DNA of 64,000 bases from Rhizobium johnstonii 3841. Its GTDB lineage: Bacteria; Pseudomonadota; Alphaproteobacteria; Rhizobiales; Rhizobiaceae. This document shows positions 18,278 through 27,128 of the stretch, piece by piece. The translations under genes and the position numbers were made by a program. Each line of letters starts with the position of its first letter. Position 1 is the stretch's first letter. Location: contig NC_008381.1 in assembly GCF_000009265.1 (NCBI RefSeq), forward strand, positions 424,136-488,135, given 5' to 3'. Under the pieces are notes generated by a model. The model was not told the DNA's origin, searched no databases, and was given only the letters and a program-made list of their open reading frames with translations.

Positions 18278-19114
18278 TTAAGGGATCGGGTCGAACTTCA
18301 GCTCCGAGAGCGATACGACCTTGTCGGTGCGCGTCATCTTGTATTCGGTATCCGGGCCGAGCCACTTGTCCCAGATCTTGTTGATCTCGCCCGATGTGTC
18401 GAGCTTGCGAAGGATCTCGTTGATCTTGGCGGTCAGCGCCGGCTGATCCTTGGCCATGCCGATGCCGATCGGCTGGTACAGCATCGGCTCCTCGATCATC
18501 CGCATTGCCTTGCCCTTGCTCTTCGATTCATTGACGAACTTGGTCGTCGTCATGGTGTTGGCCACCATGCCGCGCGCCTTGCCCTGCTGGACGGCGAGAT
18601 AGGCCGAGGCAGTATCCTGGAAGGTCAGCGGGTCGGACTTGTTGAGCTTGATCGACATCTCGGAGGTCGAACCCTTGGTCGAAGCGATGCGCTGGCCCGC
18701 GTAGTCGGCCTTCTTCTTGCCGGCATCGTCGGCCGGCACGATCAGCATTTCCTTGGCGAGATAGTAGGGATCGCTGAACTGGATCTGCTCGGCGCGGCTC
18801 AGAGTATAGGCGAGGTTGGCAACGGTGATGTCGACGCGGCCGAGCTTGACCTCGGGCACGCGCGCCTCGACCGAAACCGGCTTGATCTCAGCCTTGACGC
18901 CCAGTTCCTTGGCGATGGCGCCGCAGAGATCGACGTCGAAACCGGCCATTTCGCGGGTCTTCAGATCGGGTGAAGCGAAGGGAGGAACGTCGGCGAAAGT
19001 CGCGCAGCGCAGGGTTTTCGCCGACATGATGTTGTCGAGCTGATCGGCTTGTGCGGGCAAGGCGGCCGCCATGCCGGCAAATGCGGCGGTGAGAGTTAGG
19101 CATTTCCAGTTCAT
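18278..19114 (-). CDS. Polar amino-acid ABC transporter substrate-binding protein
   Basis: 278 residues. Signal peptide about 1-23 (LTLTAAFAGMAAALPAQA), then an SBP_bac_3 domain with TLRCATFADVPPFASPD and GFDVDLCGAIAKELG. AAAGGAGA sits before the ATG at 19114; the longer open frame upstream overlaps the ATPase gene end and is rejected. Ligand unknown; the family covers glutamate, glutamine, cystine and opines. Confidence 0.9.
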   Translation of the reverse strand: MNWKCLTLTAAFAGMAAALPAQADQLDNIMSAKTLRCATFADVPPFASPDLKTREMAGFDVDLCGAIAKELGVKAEIKPVSVEARVPEVKLGRVDITVANLAYTLSRAEQIQFSDPYYLAKEMLIVPADDAGKKKADYAGQRIASTKGSTSEMSIKLNKSDPLTFQDTASAYLAVQQGKARGMVANTMTTTKFVNESKSKGKAMRMIEEPMLYQPIGIGMAKDQPALTAKINEILRKLDTSGEINKIWDKWLGPDTEYKMTRTDKVVSLSELKFDPIP

Positions 19115-19145
19115 TGCTGTTCTCCTTTGTTTTTGGTGGTTGGTA

Positions 19146-19910
19146 TCAATGCCTGAGATCAGCCAGGAAACGCTGAGCCCGGGGATGGCGTGGATTGTTG
19201 AAGAATTCCTCGGGGGTCGCCATTTCGAGGATCTGGCCGGCATCGATGAACCAGACCCGATCCGCGACGTCGCGCGCGAAACCCATTTCATGGGTGACGC
19301 AGAGCATGGTCATGCCTTCGGACGCCAGGCTCTTCATGACGGCCAGCACTTCGCCGACCATTTCAGGATCGAGCGCGCTGGTCGGCTCGTCGAACAGCAT
19401 CACCGGCGGTTCCATGGCAAGGGCGCGGGCGATTGCCACCCGCTGCTGCTGGCCGCCCGAGAGTTGACCGGGATAGGCCCGCGCCTTGTCGGCAAGGCCG
19501 ACCCGATCGAGAAGCTTGAGGGCCTTGTCCTCTGCAACATCCGGCGCCACGCCTTTCACCCGGATCGGCGACATCGAGACGTTTTCGACCACCGAAAGAT
19601 GCGGAAACAGGTTGAAGTTCTGAAATACGAAGCCGATCCGGCTGCGTAGCGCATTGAGTTCCTTCGCCCGCATCGCGGCGTGGATGTTTTGCCCGTCGAG
19701 CGTGATCGACCCGCTGTTGATCTCCTCGAGGCGATTGATCGTGCGGATCAGCGTCGATTTTCCCGACCCGGACGGCCCGCAGATGACCACGACTTCGCCG
19801 CGTGTCACCTGCGCATCGATGTCCTTCAGGACCGGATAGTCGCCGTAGCTCTTGCAGACCTGCGAAAGCCGGATCGTCTGCAATTCCTGTGCTGAAACTG
19901 ACATGGTCAT
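19146..19910 (-). CDS. Polar amino-acid ABC transporter ATP-binding protein
   Basis: 254 residues. Walker A GPSGSGKST, signature LSGGQQQR, Walker B VMLFDEPTSALD, switch His in VTHEMGF. The start at 19910 is fixed by an ATGA overlap with the permease stop (19907-19909) and by GGAG upstream, so the much longer open frame (to 20675) is not a real fusion: it merely reads through the permease gene in another frame. Confidence 0.92.
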   Translation of the reverse strand: MTMSVSAQELQTIRLSQVCKSYGDYPVLKDIDAQVTRGEVVVICGPSGSGKSTLIRTINRLEEINSGSITLDGQNIHAAMRAKELNALRSRIGFVFQNFNLFPHLSVVENVSMSPIRVKGVAPDVAEDKALKLLDRVGLADKARAYPGQLSGGQQQRVAIARALAMEPPVMLFDEPTSALDPEMVGEVLAVMKSLASEGMTMLCVTHEMGFARDVADRVWFIDAGQILEMATPEEFFNNPRHPRAQRFLADLRH

Positions 19911-20665
19911 AGCTGCTCCGATATGATTTTCGATGGCGTGACCAAGGCGGCGGCAGGAAGATTGGAAAGTCCCGCACGCCGCCGCGTGATGCTCCGCTCG
20001 AGGCGATTTGCGAAGTAGGTGAGCGTCCAGCAGATGGCGAAGTAGACGATCGCCAGAATGAGGAAGACCTGGAAAGGCTGGGTCAGGAGCTGGTTGTTGA
20101 CCTGGCTTGCGGCAAAGGTCAGGTCCGGCACGTTGATCACGTAGCCGAGCGTTGTGTCCTTGATCGTCGAGACGAAGGTGGAGATGATGCTTGGGATCAT
20201 GTTGTAGAGCGCCTGCGGCAGGATGATGAAGCGCATCGCACCGATATAGCTGTGGCCAAGCGCACGCCCCGCGTCCATCTGGCCCGGTCCGAGCGCGACG
20301 ATGCCGGCACGCACGACTTCGCTCAGGAACGCGCTCTGATAGACCACGAGTGTCGTCAGCATCGTGACGAAGCTCGGCACATCGGCGCCGGTCAGCAGCG
20401 GAACGAGGAAATAGCTCCACAGGATGAGCATCAAGAGCGGCACGCCCCTGGTGAAATAGACGAGTGCCGTGACCGGCCAGCGCAGCAGCGGCGACCTTGA
20501 GAGCCGCGCCAGTGCGAAGAGGATACTGACCGGAAAGGCGAGAGCGATGCTGAGCGCCGAAAGGATCAGCGTGTTGGCGAGCCCGCCCAGCGGCCCGTTC
20601 GGATATTGGCCGATCAGCAGCAGCAGCCAGTAGTCTTGGACGATGGCGATCATGTCGTGGATCAT
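19907..20665 (-). CDS. Polar amino-acid ABC transporter permease
   Basis: 252-residue membrane protein of the HisM/GlnP family, with ARGVPLLMLILWSYF-like TM segment (FTRGVPLLMLILW) and EAA loop MDAGRALGHSYIGAMRFIILPQALYNMIP in part: GRALGHSYI then ILPQAL. ATGA overlaps join it to the ATPase gene downstream and the other permease gene upstream. Confidence 0.9.
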   Translation of the reverse strand: MIHDMIAIVQDYWLLLLIGQYPNGPLGGLANTLILSALSIALAFPVSILFALARLSRSPLLRWPVTALVYFTRGVPLLMLILWSYFLVPLLTGADVPSFVTMLTTLVVYQSAFLSEVVRAGIVALGPGQMDAGRALGHSYIGAMRFIILPQALYNMIPSIISTFVSTIKDTTLGYVINVPDLTFAASQVNNQLLTQPFQVFLILAIVYFAICWTLTYFANRLERSITRRRAGLSNLPAAALVTPSKIISEQL

Positions 20666-21369
20666 GCCCGCGCACTCCTGGCAGGATCCGTGCGCATCGA
20701 CAGATAGGCGCCGATGCTCATGATCACGAGCGAGAAGAAAAGGTAGAGAACCGTGCCGATCAGGTAGACCTCGAAGGTCCGGAAGCTGAGGTTCTCGATT
20801 TCCTTGACGGCATGCGTCAGTTCCGAGGCTCCGATGACGACGGCGAGACTGCTGTTCTTGAACAGGGAAACGCTGTGATTGATGAGCGGCGGCAGCGCGT
20901 TGCGCACGCCCTGCGGCATGATGACGAAACGCATCGCCGAGACATAGCCGTGGCCAAGCGCACGGGCTGCCTGCATTTGGCCGGGACTGACCGAGCGCAC
21001 GCCCGAACGAAGATCTTCGCTGAAATAGGCCGCCTGGCAGAGACCGAGCCCGATCACGGCGAAGATGGCCTCGGCATTATGGACGGCCAGCCATTCGGCT
21101 ACTCCGCTCGGCATCAGGGTGAAAATCCCGAAATACCACAGCATCAGCTGAACCAGGGTGGGGACGTTCCGGTGGTAGGAGACGTAAGCAGCGACTAACG
21201 GATCGCCGAAGCGAAAGGGCGACAAACGCAAAGCCAGCAGCAGAAGTGCCAGCGCCATCGCCATAGACCAAGAGCCGGCATAGATGATGAAGGTCATCTC
21301 GATGCCATGCAGCAGCATGGCGGTATATTCCGGATTTCCGAGAATTGCCGAAAGGTCGAAACCGCTCAC
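20662..21369 (-). CDS. Polar amino-acid ABC transporter permease
   Basis: 235-residue membrane protein pairing with the preceding permease. Motifs NVPTLVQLMLWYFGIF and the EAA loop QAARALGHGYVSAMR are typical. Start overlaps the SDR stop by ATGA, showing cotranscription with that enzyme. Confidence 0.9.
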   Translation of the reverse strand: MSGFDLSAILGNPEYTAMLLHGIEMTFIIYAGSWSMAMALALLLLALRLSPFRFGDPLVAAYVSYHRNVPTLVQLMLWYFGIFTLMPSGVAEWLAVHNAEAIFAVIGLGLCQAAYFSEDLRSGVRSVSPGQMQAARALGHGYVSAMRFVIMPQGVRNALPPLINHSVSLFKNSSLAVVIGASELTHAVKEIENLSFRTFEVYLIGTVLYLFFSLVIMSIGAYLSMRTDPARSARA

Positions 21370-22145
21370 GGGTTTGGCTCCCCGGATTGATCCGTCTTCG
21401 CCGCAGGCTGGGGCTTTGCCGTCTGCAGGCCGCCCATGACCTGCAGCGTCGGTGTGATCTCCATGTGCCCGATGTTGACGGCGACGGGGGCTGCTATGGC
21501 GAAGGCAATCGCGTCGGCGATATCGGCCGCCTGCGGCAGTTCGAAGCCGTCGATGAACCGTTCGCGGATGCTGGGGTCATCGCCGTGGACGTGATTGAAA
21601 ATGTCAGTGGCGACCCGGCCGGGGCAGATTTCCGTGACCCGCACCCGCTTGCCGAAAGCGTCGATGCGCAGCTGATTGGACAGCATGCTCACCCCTGCCT
21701 TGGTGGCGTGATAGGATGAGTTGCCGCCGAAATTGTAGGCGCCGGCAATCGACGAGATGTTGATGACGTGCCCGCGGTCGCGCGCCACCATGCCGGGCAC
21801 GACCAGGCGGCAGATATGCAGGACCGCCCGGAGATTGACGTCGACGATGAGATCGATATCGCCCCCGTCGGCTTCCAGGAATTTCTTCGGCCGGTCGACG
21901 CCGGCATTGTTGACGAGAATATCGAACTCCACTCGACGGGTGAGTTCGGCCATGGCCTGACGGTCGGTTACGTCGATGACGTGGGCGATGCAGCCCGTCT
22001 GCGCAGCCAGCTGCTGCAACGCTTCGGCACTGCGGGCAACCGCATGGACCTCGATGTTCTCCCGGCGGAACCGCTCCACCACGGCTGCGCCGATACCGGA
22101 AGATGCGCCGGTCACCAGTGCGGTCTTGTAGTCGGAGAATGGCAT
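21366..22145 (-). CDS. Short-chain dehydrogenase/reductase
   Basis: 259 residues, classical SDR. Cofactor motif TGASSGIG near residue 13, NNAG in ILVNNAGVD, catalytic Ser in ISSIAG and YHATK (Tyr/Lys) near 155-159. First gene of the operon that continues with two permeases, ATPase, binding protein and RraA protein. It probably oxidises a hydroxyl group of the imported compound to a ketone before the aldolase step (inference). Divergent from the LysR gene at 22392. Confidence 0.88.
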   Translation of the reverse strand: MPFSDYKTALVTGASSGIGAAVVERFRRENIEVHAVARSAEALQQLAAQTGCIAHVIDVTDRQAMAELTRRVEFDILVNNAGVDRPKKFLEADGGDIDLIVDVNLRAVLHICRLVVPGMVARDRGHVINISSIAGAYNFGGNSSYHATKAGVSMLSNQLRIDAFGKRVRVTEICPGRVATDIFNHVHGDDPSIRERFIDGFELPQAADIADAIAFAIAAPVAVNIGHMEITPTLQVMGGLQTAKPQPAAKTDQSGEPNP

Positions 22146-22220
22146 TGTCGTTCCCTTGTTGTTGATCGAGACAGTAGCGAAGCTTAAACCCCTTGCCTAA
22201 GACCGATTATCTCTGGAGCA

Positions 22221-22235
22221 ATAAGCAACGGTTAT
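22221..22235. promoter_or_regulatory. LysR-type binding motif
   Basis: ATAAGCAACGGTTAT, a T-N11-A type interrupted dyad (ATAA...TTAT), located in the 246-bp gap between the SDR operon and the divergent LysR gene. Classic position for a LysR recognition site. Confidence 0.45.
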
Positions 22236-22391
22236 GGAGCCGGCGCAGCCTGCTGAAGAAGACAAAGAGCTGATGCCGGGCATCAGCTTGCGGCGTGGGT
22301 GCCTGAGGAAAGCAGCGACGGCGTCGCGTTGCAAAAGCAATGCGTGTCTGCAAATGTAAGCCGCGCAGATCAGAACGGTACCCCGATCCTC

Positions 22392-23297
22392 ATGGACATC
22401 AGACGCCTCAAATCTTTCATCGTGATCGTCGACAGCGGCAGCATCACGCGAGCGGCGGACCTTTTGCACATCGCCCAGCCGGCGCTCAGCCAGCAACTTG
22501 CGGCACTGGAGGAGCATTTCGGCCAGAAGCTGCTGATCCGCAGCCAGCAGGGCGTCAGCATGACCGATGCGGGACATGCGGTGTACCGCCATGCGCAGAT
22601 TATCCTTCGGCAGATGGAGCAGGCGCAAGCGGATGCATCGGCAGCCGGAAACTCGCTTGCCGGGCGGGTGTCTGTCGGTCTCGTGCCCTTCAGCAGTGCC
22701 GCCACACTGTCGGTCGACCTCCTGGCGGAGACCCGCAAACGACATCCCGGTATTCTGCTGCACCTGACCGAAAGCGTCGGCCAGACCTATAGCCAGATGA
22801 TCATGAACGGCCGGCTGGAGATGGCGCTTCTCCATGGAACCGGACCGATCAAGGGTGTCCGGTTCGAGCCGATCCTGAGCGAAGAGTTTTTCCTTGTCGC
22901 GCATCGGGACTTTGCGATCGAAGCGGATGCGAAACCCGTGCCGGTCAATACTCTCGACGGAATACCGCTGCTGTTGCCGCCGGCCTATAATTTCGTTCGC
23001 CGCGCGGTCGATACCGCCTTCACGCGCACCCGCACCAATTTGAAGGTCGTGGCGGAAGTCGAAATCGTCCGCACGCTCGCCCGTGCGGTGGGCAGCGGTC
23101 TCGGCGCGACGATCATGCCGAAAGCCATCGCCGATCGCATCGTATCGGAATCGAGCGAGCCGCTGATCTGCCGACTGGTCTCGCCGCGGATCGAAGAAAC
23201 CTTGTCGCTGTGTGTGTCTGACCAGAACCCCCTATCGGAACCGGCCCTTGCCGTCCGAGACATCCTTCTCGAGTTGACGGCGCGCTTGAAAAACTAG
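22392..23297 (+). CDS. LysR-family transcriptional regulator
   Basis: 301 residues, normal length. N-terminal helix-turn-helix (MDIRRLKSFIVIVDSGSITRAADLLHIAQPALSQQL, seen in pieces: SITRAADLL, AQPALSQQL) and LysR substrate-binding domain from about 92 (VGLVPFSSAATLSV). Resembles the Nac/CynR-like subgroup that begins MDIRRLKSFI. I start at the ATG at 22392, since homology begins there; no strong ribosome-binding site. Likely regulates the divergent SDR-transporter-RraA operon. Its TAG stop is the first codon of a RIME repeat. Confidence 0.88.
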   Translation: MDIRRLKSFIVIVDSGSITRAADLLHIAQPALSQQLAALEEHFGQKLLIRSQQGVSMTDAGHAVYRHAQIILRQMEQAQADASAAGNSLAGRVSVGLVPFSSAATLSVDLLAETRKRHPGILLHLTESVGQTYSQMIMNGRLEMALLHGTGPIKGVRFEPILSEEFFLVAHRDFAIEADAKPVPVNTLDGIPLLLPPAYNFVRRAVDTAFTRTRTNLKVVAEVEIVRTLARAVGSGLGATIMPKAIADRIVSESSEPLICRLVSPRIEETLSLCVSDQNPLSEPALAVRDILLELTARLKN

Positions 23298-23345
23298 AGC
23301 ATGATGCCGAAAAGTGTGAGCGGTTTTCGGACGACATCATGTTCC
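23295..23345. repeat. RIME-type intergenic repeat, half element
   Basis: Palindrome with arms GCATGATGCCGAAAA and TTTTCGGACGACATCATG around GTGTGAGCGG. This is the first palindrome of the rhizobial RIME1 repeat; the second palindrome is absent. A complete copy lies at 51967-52075. It supplies the stop codon of the LysR gene and may act as a terminator between convergent genes. Confidence 0.75.
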
Positions 23346-23361
23346 ATTTCTTTGCTGCCGA

Positions 23362-24570
23362 TCAGCGCATATCCTTACAAAACTGGGCTATACGCGCGCA
23401 GCCTTCGCCGAGTTTCTCCATGCTGGTCGCGTAGGAAATACGAAAGAAGGGGCTCATTCCGTAAGCCGCTCCTTGCACGGTCGCGACATGATGCTCTTCC
23501 ACGAGCGCCATGACGAAATCGACGTCGGTCTCGATCCTTCGTCCGCCCTTGCTGGTCTTGCCGATCAGCCCCGAGATATTCGGGTATATGTAGAAGGCGC
23601 CTTCGGGCCTATGGCAGCGCAGCCCTTCCACCTCAGACAATCTGTCGAGAACGAAGTCGCGTCTTTCCTTGTAGATCGCGGCACGCTCCTTCAACAGATC
23701 CTGAGGCCCGTCCAGAGCCGCGGTCGCCGCAGCCTGCGTCAGCGTCGCGATGCCGCCGCCATTCTGGCCGTTGACGTTGCTGACGGCAGAGATCAGCTCT
23801 TTCGGCCCGGCGCAAAAGCCGAGCCGCCAGCCTGTCATTGCATAAGCCTTGGAGACGCCGTTCATCGTCAGGACGCGCTCATAGAGCCTGGGCTCGACTT
23901 CGGCGATCGTGCAGAACTGGAAGTCGTCATAGACCAGGTGTTCGTAGATATCGTCGGTCATGATCCAGACATCGGGATGACGCAGCATGACCTCGGCGAT
24001 GGCAGCCATCTCCGCCCGGGAGCAGGCGGCTCCTGTCGGATTGTTCGGGAAATTCAGGAAGAGCCACTTGGTGCGCGGCGTGATCGCCGCCTCCAGATCC
24101 TCGGGACGCAGCTTGAAGCCGTTCTGCTCGTGGCAAGGGACGGCGACCGGGACGCCGCCGGCGAATTTGACGATATCCGCATAGCTGACCCAGGAGGGTG
24201 TCGGAATGACAACCTCGTCGCCCGGATTGCAGGTCGCCAGCATGGCATTGAAGATCACCTGCTTACCGCCGCCCGAGACGACGATCTGACTGGCATCATA
24301 GTCGAGATTGTTGTCCCGTTTGAACTTCCTGATGATGGCGGATTTGAGCGCCGGCGTACCATCCATCGGAGGATATTTCGTATCGCCGGCAAGAGCTGCC
24401 GCATGGGCCGCCTCGATCGCATGCGCCGGGGTGGGGAAATCCGGCTCGCCAGACGAGAGGCTGACCACCTTGATGCCTTTGGCGGCCAGTTCCCTGGCGC
24501 GCTGGGTCATGGCGGCGGATGCGGATATGGAGACGTTTTTCAGGCGGTCAGCGATGACGGACATCGACAT
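23362..24570 (-). CDS. Pyridoxal-phosphate aminotransferase, class I/II (aspartate aminotransferase-like)
   Basis: 402 residues, standard length. PLP Lys in MNGVSKAYAMTGWRLGF near 240, substrate Arg in FRISYATS near 377, NFPNNPTGAA at about 172-180 and VVSGGGKQVIFNAML. GAAGGA precedes the ATG at 24570. It lies 53 bp after pxpA in the same direction and is probably the last gene of that operon. Uses 2-oxoglutarate or a keto acid with aspartate, tyrosine or similar donors; the precise substrate is open. If the operon yields glutamate from 5-oxoproline, this enzyme could deaminate it. Confidence 0.9.
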   Translation of the reverse strand: MSMSVIADRLKNVSISASAAMTQRARELAAKGIKVVSLSSGEPDFPTPAHAIEAAHAAALAGDTKYPPMDGTPALKSAIIRKFKRDNNLDYDASQIVVSGGGKQVIFNAMLATCNPGDEVVIPTPSWVSYADIVKFAGGVPVAVPCHEQNGFKLRPEDLEAAITPRTKWLFLNFPNNPTGAACSRAEMAAIAEVMLRHPDVWIMTDDIYEHLVYDDFQFCTIAEVEPRLYERVLTMNGVSKAYAMTGWRLGFCAGPKELISAVSNVNGQNGGGIATLTQAAATAALDGPQDLLKERAAIYKERRDFVLDRLSEVEGLRCHRPEGAFYIYPNISGLIGKTSKGGRRIETDVDFVMALVEEHHVATVQGAAYGMSPFFRISYATSMEKLGEGCARIAQFCKDMR

Positions 24571-24623
24571 GGTCCTTCGATGAGGTTGAAATGGGAAACC
24601 GCCCGCAGGCGATCAGGATTGCG

Positions 24624-25391
24624 TCAGTCGGCGAGTTCGGCGGCAGGCGCGAGCGTCGCGCCCGTACCTTCGATCTCGCCGCGCACGATGCCGGCAAGCT
24701 CCAAGGCGCCGGGTGTGTCGCTATGGACGAGGATAGAGCGGGCCGGCATTGCGATCACCGCTCCGTCGATTGTCTCGACGGTTCCTTCGAGGAGGAATTG
24801 TCGGACACGCGCTCGCACCGATGCCTCGTCCTTGATGACGGCGCCAGCGAGCCCGCGCGCGACAAGTCTGCCCTCGGCATCATAAGCCCGGTCCGCAAGG
24901 AAAAGCGCCAGCGTCTTCAAGCGCGCGCGTCTGGCCGCCTGTTGAATCTCGCTGCCTGAAGTGACGAAGACGAGGAGGCCGGCATCCACGGTGGCGATCG
25001 CATCCATCATTAGGTCGGCCAGCACAGGATCGCGGTTGACCATATTGCCCATGGCTGCATGGAAGCTGATATGGGACACCGTGACACCCTCGGCTTTGGC
25101 GATCGCCATCAGGGCGCCGAGCTGATAGAGCATCTGCTGGCGAAGCTCGTCTGCCGAAAACGCTATTTCGCGCCGGCCGAACCCCAGTCGATCGGGCAAG
25201 CCCGGATGCGCGCCGATGCCGACGCCGTTCAGTTTCGCAAGCCGGACCATACGCCCCATCGTATCGGGGTCGCCGCCATGGAAACCGCAGGCGATGTTGG
25301 CCGACGAGACGAGTTTCATCATCGCTTCGTCGTCGCACAGCCGGTAGGGGCCAAAACCTTCGCCCATGTCGGAATTCAGATCGATCTTCAT
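24624..25391 (-). CDS. pxpA: 5-oxoprolinase subunit A (LamB/YcsF family)
   Basis: 255 residues (E. coli PxpA 244). Family signature at the N-terminus MKIDLNSDMGEGFG, then SANIACGFHGGDP and VGIGAHPGLPDRLGFGRR. With PxpB and PxpC it forms the prokaryotic ATP-dependent 5-oxoprolinase that opens pyroglutamate to glutamate. GAGGAA precedes the ATG. Gene order B-C-A matches E. coli. The nearby biotin carboxylase genes leave open a different, carboxylation-based role. Confidence 0.88.
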   Translation of the reverse strand: MKIDLNSDMGEGFGPYRLCDDEAMMKLVSSANIACGFHGGDPDTMGRMVRLAKLNGVGIGAHPGLPDRLGFGRREIAFSADELRQQMLYQLGALMAIAKAEGVTVSHISFHAAMGNMVNRDPVLADLMMDAIATVDAGLLVFVTSGSEIQQAARRARLKTLALFLADRAYDAEGRLVARGLAGAVIKDEASVRARVRQFLLEGTVETIDGAVIAMPARSILVHSDTPGALELAGIVRGEIEGTGATLAPAAELAD

Positions 25392-25428
25392 CGGTTCCTC
25401 CTTTTGACGGCCTTTTGGGCGACATGCA

Positions 25429-26424
25429 TTAGGCCATCGTTTTCAAGGCGCGCTTGACCATTCGGGATGTCTGCCTGACGTCTTCGACATAGCGGGCGAC
25501 AGCCTGTTCTACCGCACGCGCCTCCGCATGCGTCGAGCGAACGAAGTTCAGGCGAGCGCCGATGCGGGCTTGCCCGAGCCGCCACAGGTCGCACTCGATC
25601 ACGCCGGCGATCTTCGGATAGCCGCCGGCGGTGTTGGCATCGCTCATCTGCACGATCGGCTCGCCGCCCGGCGGGACCTGGATCACGCCGGGCACGACGC
25701 CGTGGGAGCGCATCTCGATGGATGCCGTCGGCTTGATCGGCTCGCCTGACAATCGGTAGCCCGTCCGGTCGCTTCGCGAGGAAATCCTCCAGGTCTGGCT
25801 CCAGAAAGCTTCGCCATCGCCTGCGAAAAGATCATGCTCACCGGCAGGCAAGGCGCGGATCGGCAGCGTACCGTCGACAGCAGCCGGGAAGACATCGCGC
25901 AGTGCCACGGCCGGTTCGACGACGGCAAGACCCGAGGCTGGCAGCATGGCGATCTCTGCGTCCTCACCGACCGCGATCCGATCGCCCTTCGCCAGAGGCC
26001 GGCCGGCATTGCCTCCGAAACCGCCGCGCAGCGACGTGCTTCGCGAACCCATGACCACGGGAATATCCAGCCCGCCTCCGAGCGAAATATAGGAGCGCGC
26101 CAGCCGTGGAGGCTGTTTCAGTTCGAGAACCTGTCCGGGCTCCGCGACGTAGGCGCACCAGGGAAGCAGTTCCGTTCCGTCCAGATGAGGATTGCCGTCG
26201 GCGCCGGTTACGGCAAAAACGATCCGCCGCTCGAAACGCAGGCTGAACGGGAAGGTCTGCACCTCTATCGCGGCGGCATTTTCATCATTGCCGACGAGAA
26301 TGTTGCCGATGCGCACCGCAAGCGGATCCATCGCGCCGCTGGCCGATACGCCGATATCGCGATAGCCCGGGCGGCCAAGATCCTGCACCGTGTTGAACGA
26401 ACCGCTTTCCAAGATCTCGATCAT
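25429..26424 (-). CDS. pxpC: 5-oxoprolinase subunit C / AHS2 carboxyltransferase-like (KipA family)
   Basis: 331 residues. Begins MIEILESGSFNTVQDLGRPGYRDIGVSASGAMDP in pieces: NTVQDLGRPGY and GVSASGAMDP, which are diagnostic for the AHS2 (KipA) domain also found as part of the carboxyltransferase of urea carboxylase. Start overlaps the PxpB stop by ATGA. In 5-oxoprolinase it pairs with PxpB; annotated elsewhere as biotin-dependent carboxyltransferase family. Confidence 0.87.
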   Translation of the reverse strand: MIEILESGSFNTVQDLGRPGYRDIGVSASGAMDPLAVRIGNILVGNDENAAAIEVQTFPFSLRFERRIVFAVTGADGNPHLDGTELLPWCAYVAEPGQVLELKQPPRLARSYISLGGGLDIPVVMGSRSTSLRGGFGGNAGRPLAKGDRIAVGEDAEIAMLPASGLAVVEPAVALRDVFPAAVDGTLPIRALPAGEHDLFAGDGEAFWSQTWRISSRSDRTGYRLSGEPIKPTASIEMRSHGVVPGVIQVPPGGEPIVQMSDANTAGGYPKIAGVIECDLWRLGQARIGARLNFVRSTHAEARAVEQAVARYVEDVRQTSRMVKRALKTMA

Positions 26425-27128
26425 AGCTCGATCCTCGCCGGCAGGAACCGCACCGTATCTCCCGGCGCCATCATGGCGGGGCTCGATGAGGCGGGGTCGA
26501 ACATCTCAAGCGTCGCATAGCCGATGGAATTCCAGCCGTTCGGGCCTGTGAGCATGGCGACGCCGGTCTGCATGCCGCCGATGGTGACGCAGCCCTTCGG
26601 CATCTTCAGCGAGGGCACGGTCTTTCGCGGCATGTAGATGCGCGGATCGAGGCCGTGCAGATAACCGAAACCGGGCGCGCTGCCCAAGGCGAAGACACGG
26701 TAGGTCGCTTCATGATGGATGCGGACGACTTCGCGATCGCTCAAGCCCGACATATCGCAAAGGGCCGGCAGATCCGTCGCATATTCGCCGCCATAATCGA
26801 CGGGTATCTCGATGATCTTGCCCTTGAGGTCGATGCTGCGCGCATTCTCCCATGCCTCCAGCAGCCGGGCGACCACCGCATCCGGATCTTCGGGCGTCTC
26901 CTTGAAGATCACCAGCAGGTTGGTCATGCCCGGAATGTTTTCGGCAAGCTCCGGCCAGCCTTTCACGCTCTGGGACAGAGCCCAGATCCGCCGCTGCGCG
27001 ACGAGATCGAAGTCGCCTGGCGCCTCGAGCAGGAAGGATCTGGCGCCGATCGAGGAAACCTGCGCCCGGCTTTGGGTGGCTGGAACGATCTCGCGTTGCG
27101 ATGCATGTCTGTTCGTCGTGACGATCAT
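26421..27128 (-). CDS. pxpB: 5-oxoprolinase subunit B / AHS1 carboxyltransferase-like (KipI family)
   Basis: 235 residues (E. coli PxpB 218). AHS1 domain with PVDYGGEYATDLPAL, APGFGYLHGLDPRI and GGMQTGVAML-type end (TIGGMQTGVAMLTGPNGWN). The N-terminal 20 residues are extra and low-homology. ATGA overlaps on both sides link it to pxpC and to the carrier-like gene, so the biotin-enzyme genes and pxp genes form one transcript. Confidence 0.87.
   Translation of the reverse strand: MIVTTNRHASQREIVPATQSRAQVSSIGARSFLLEAPGDFDLVAQRRIWALSQSVKGWPELAENIPGMTNLLVIFKETPEDPDAVVARLLEAWENARSIDLKGKIIEIPVDYGGEYATDLPALCDMSGLSDREVVRIHHEATYRVFALGSAPGFGYLHGLDPRIYMPRKTVPSLKMPKGCVTIGGMQTGVAMLTGPNGWNSIGYATLEMFDPASSSPAMMAPGDTVRFLPARIEL

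Noticed and set aside
19911..20675. Long open frame suggesting a fusion upstream of the ATP-binding gene
   Set aside because: It reads out of frame through the permease gene; the ATGA overlap and ribosome-binding site fix the ATPase start at 19910.
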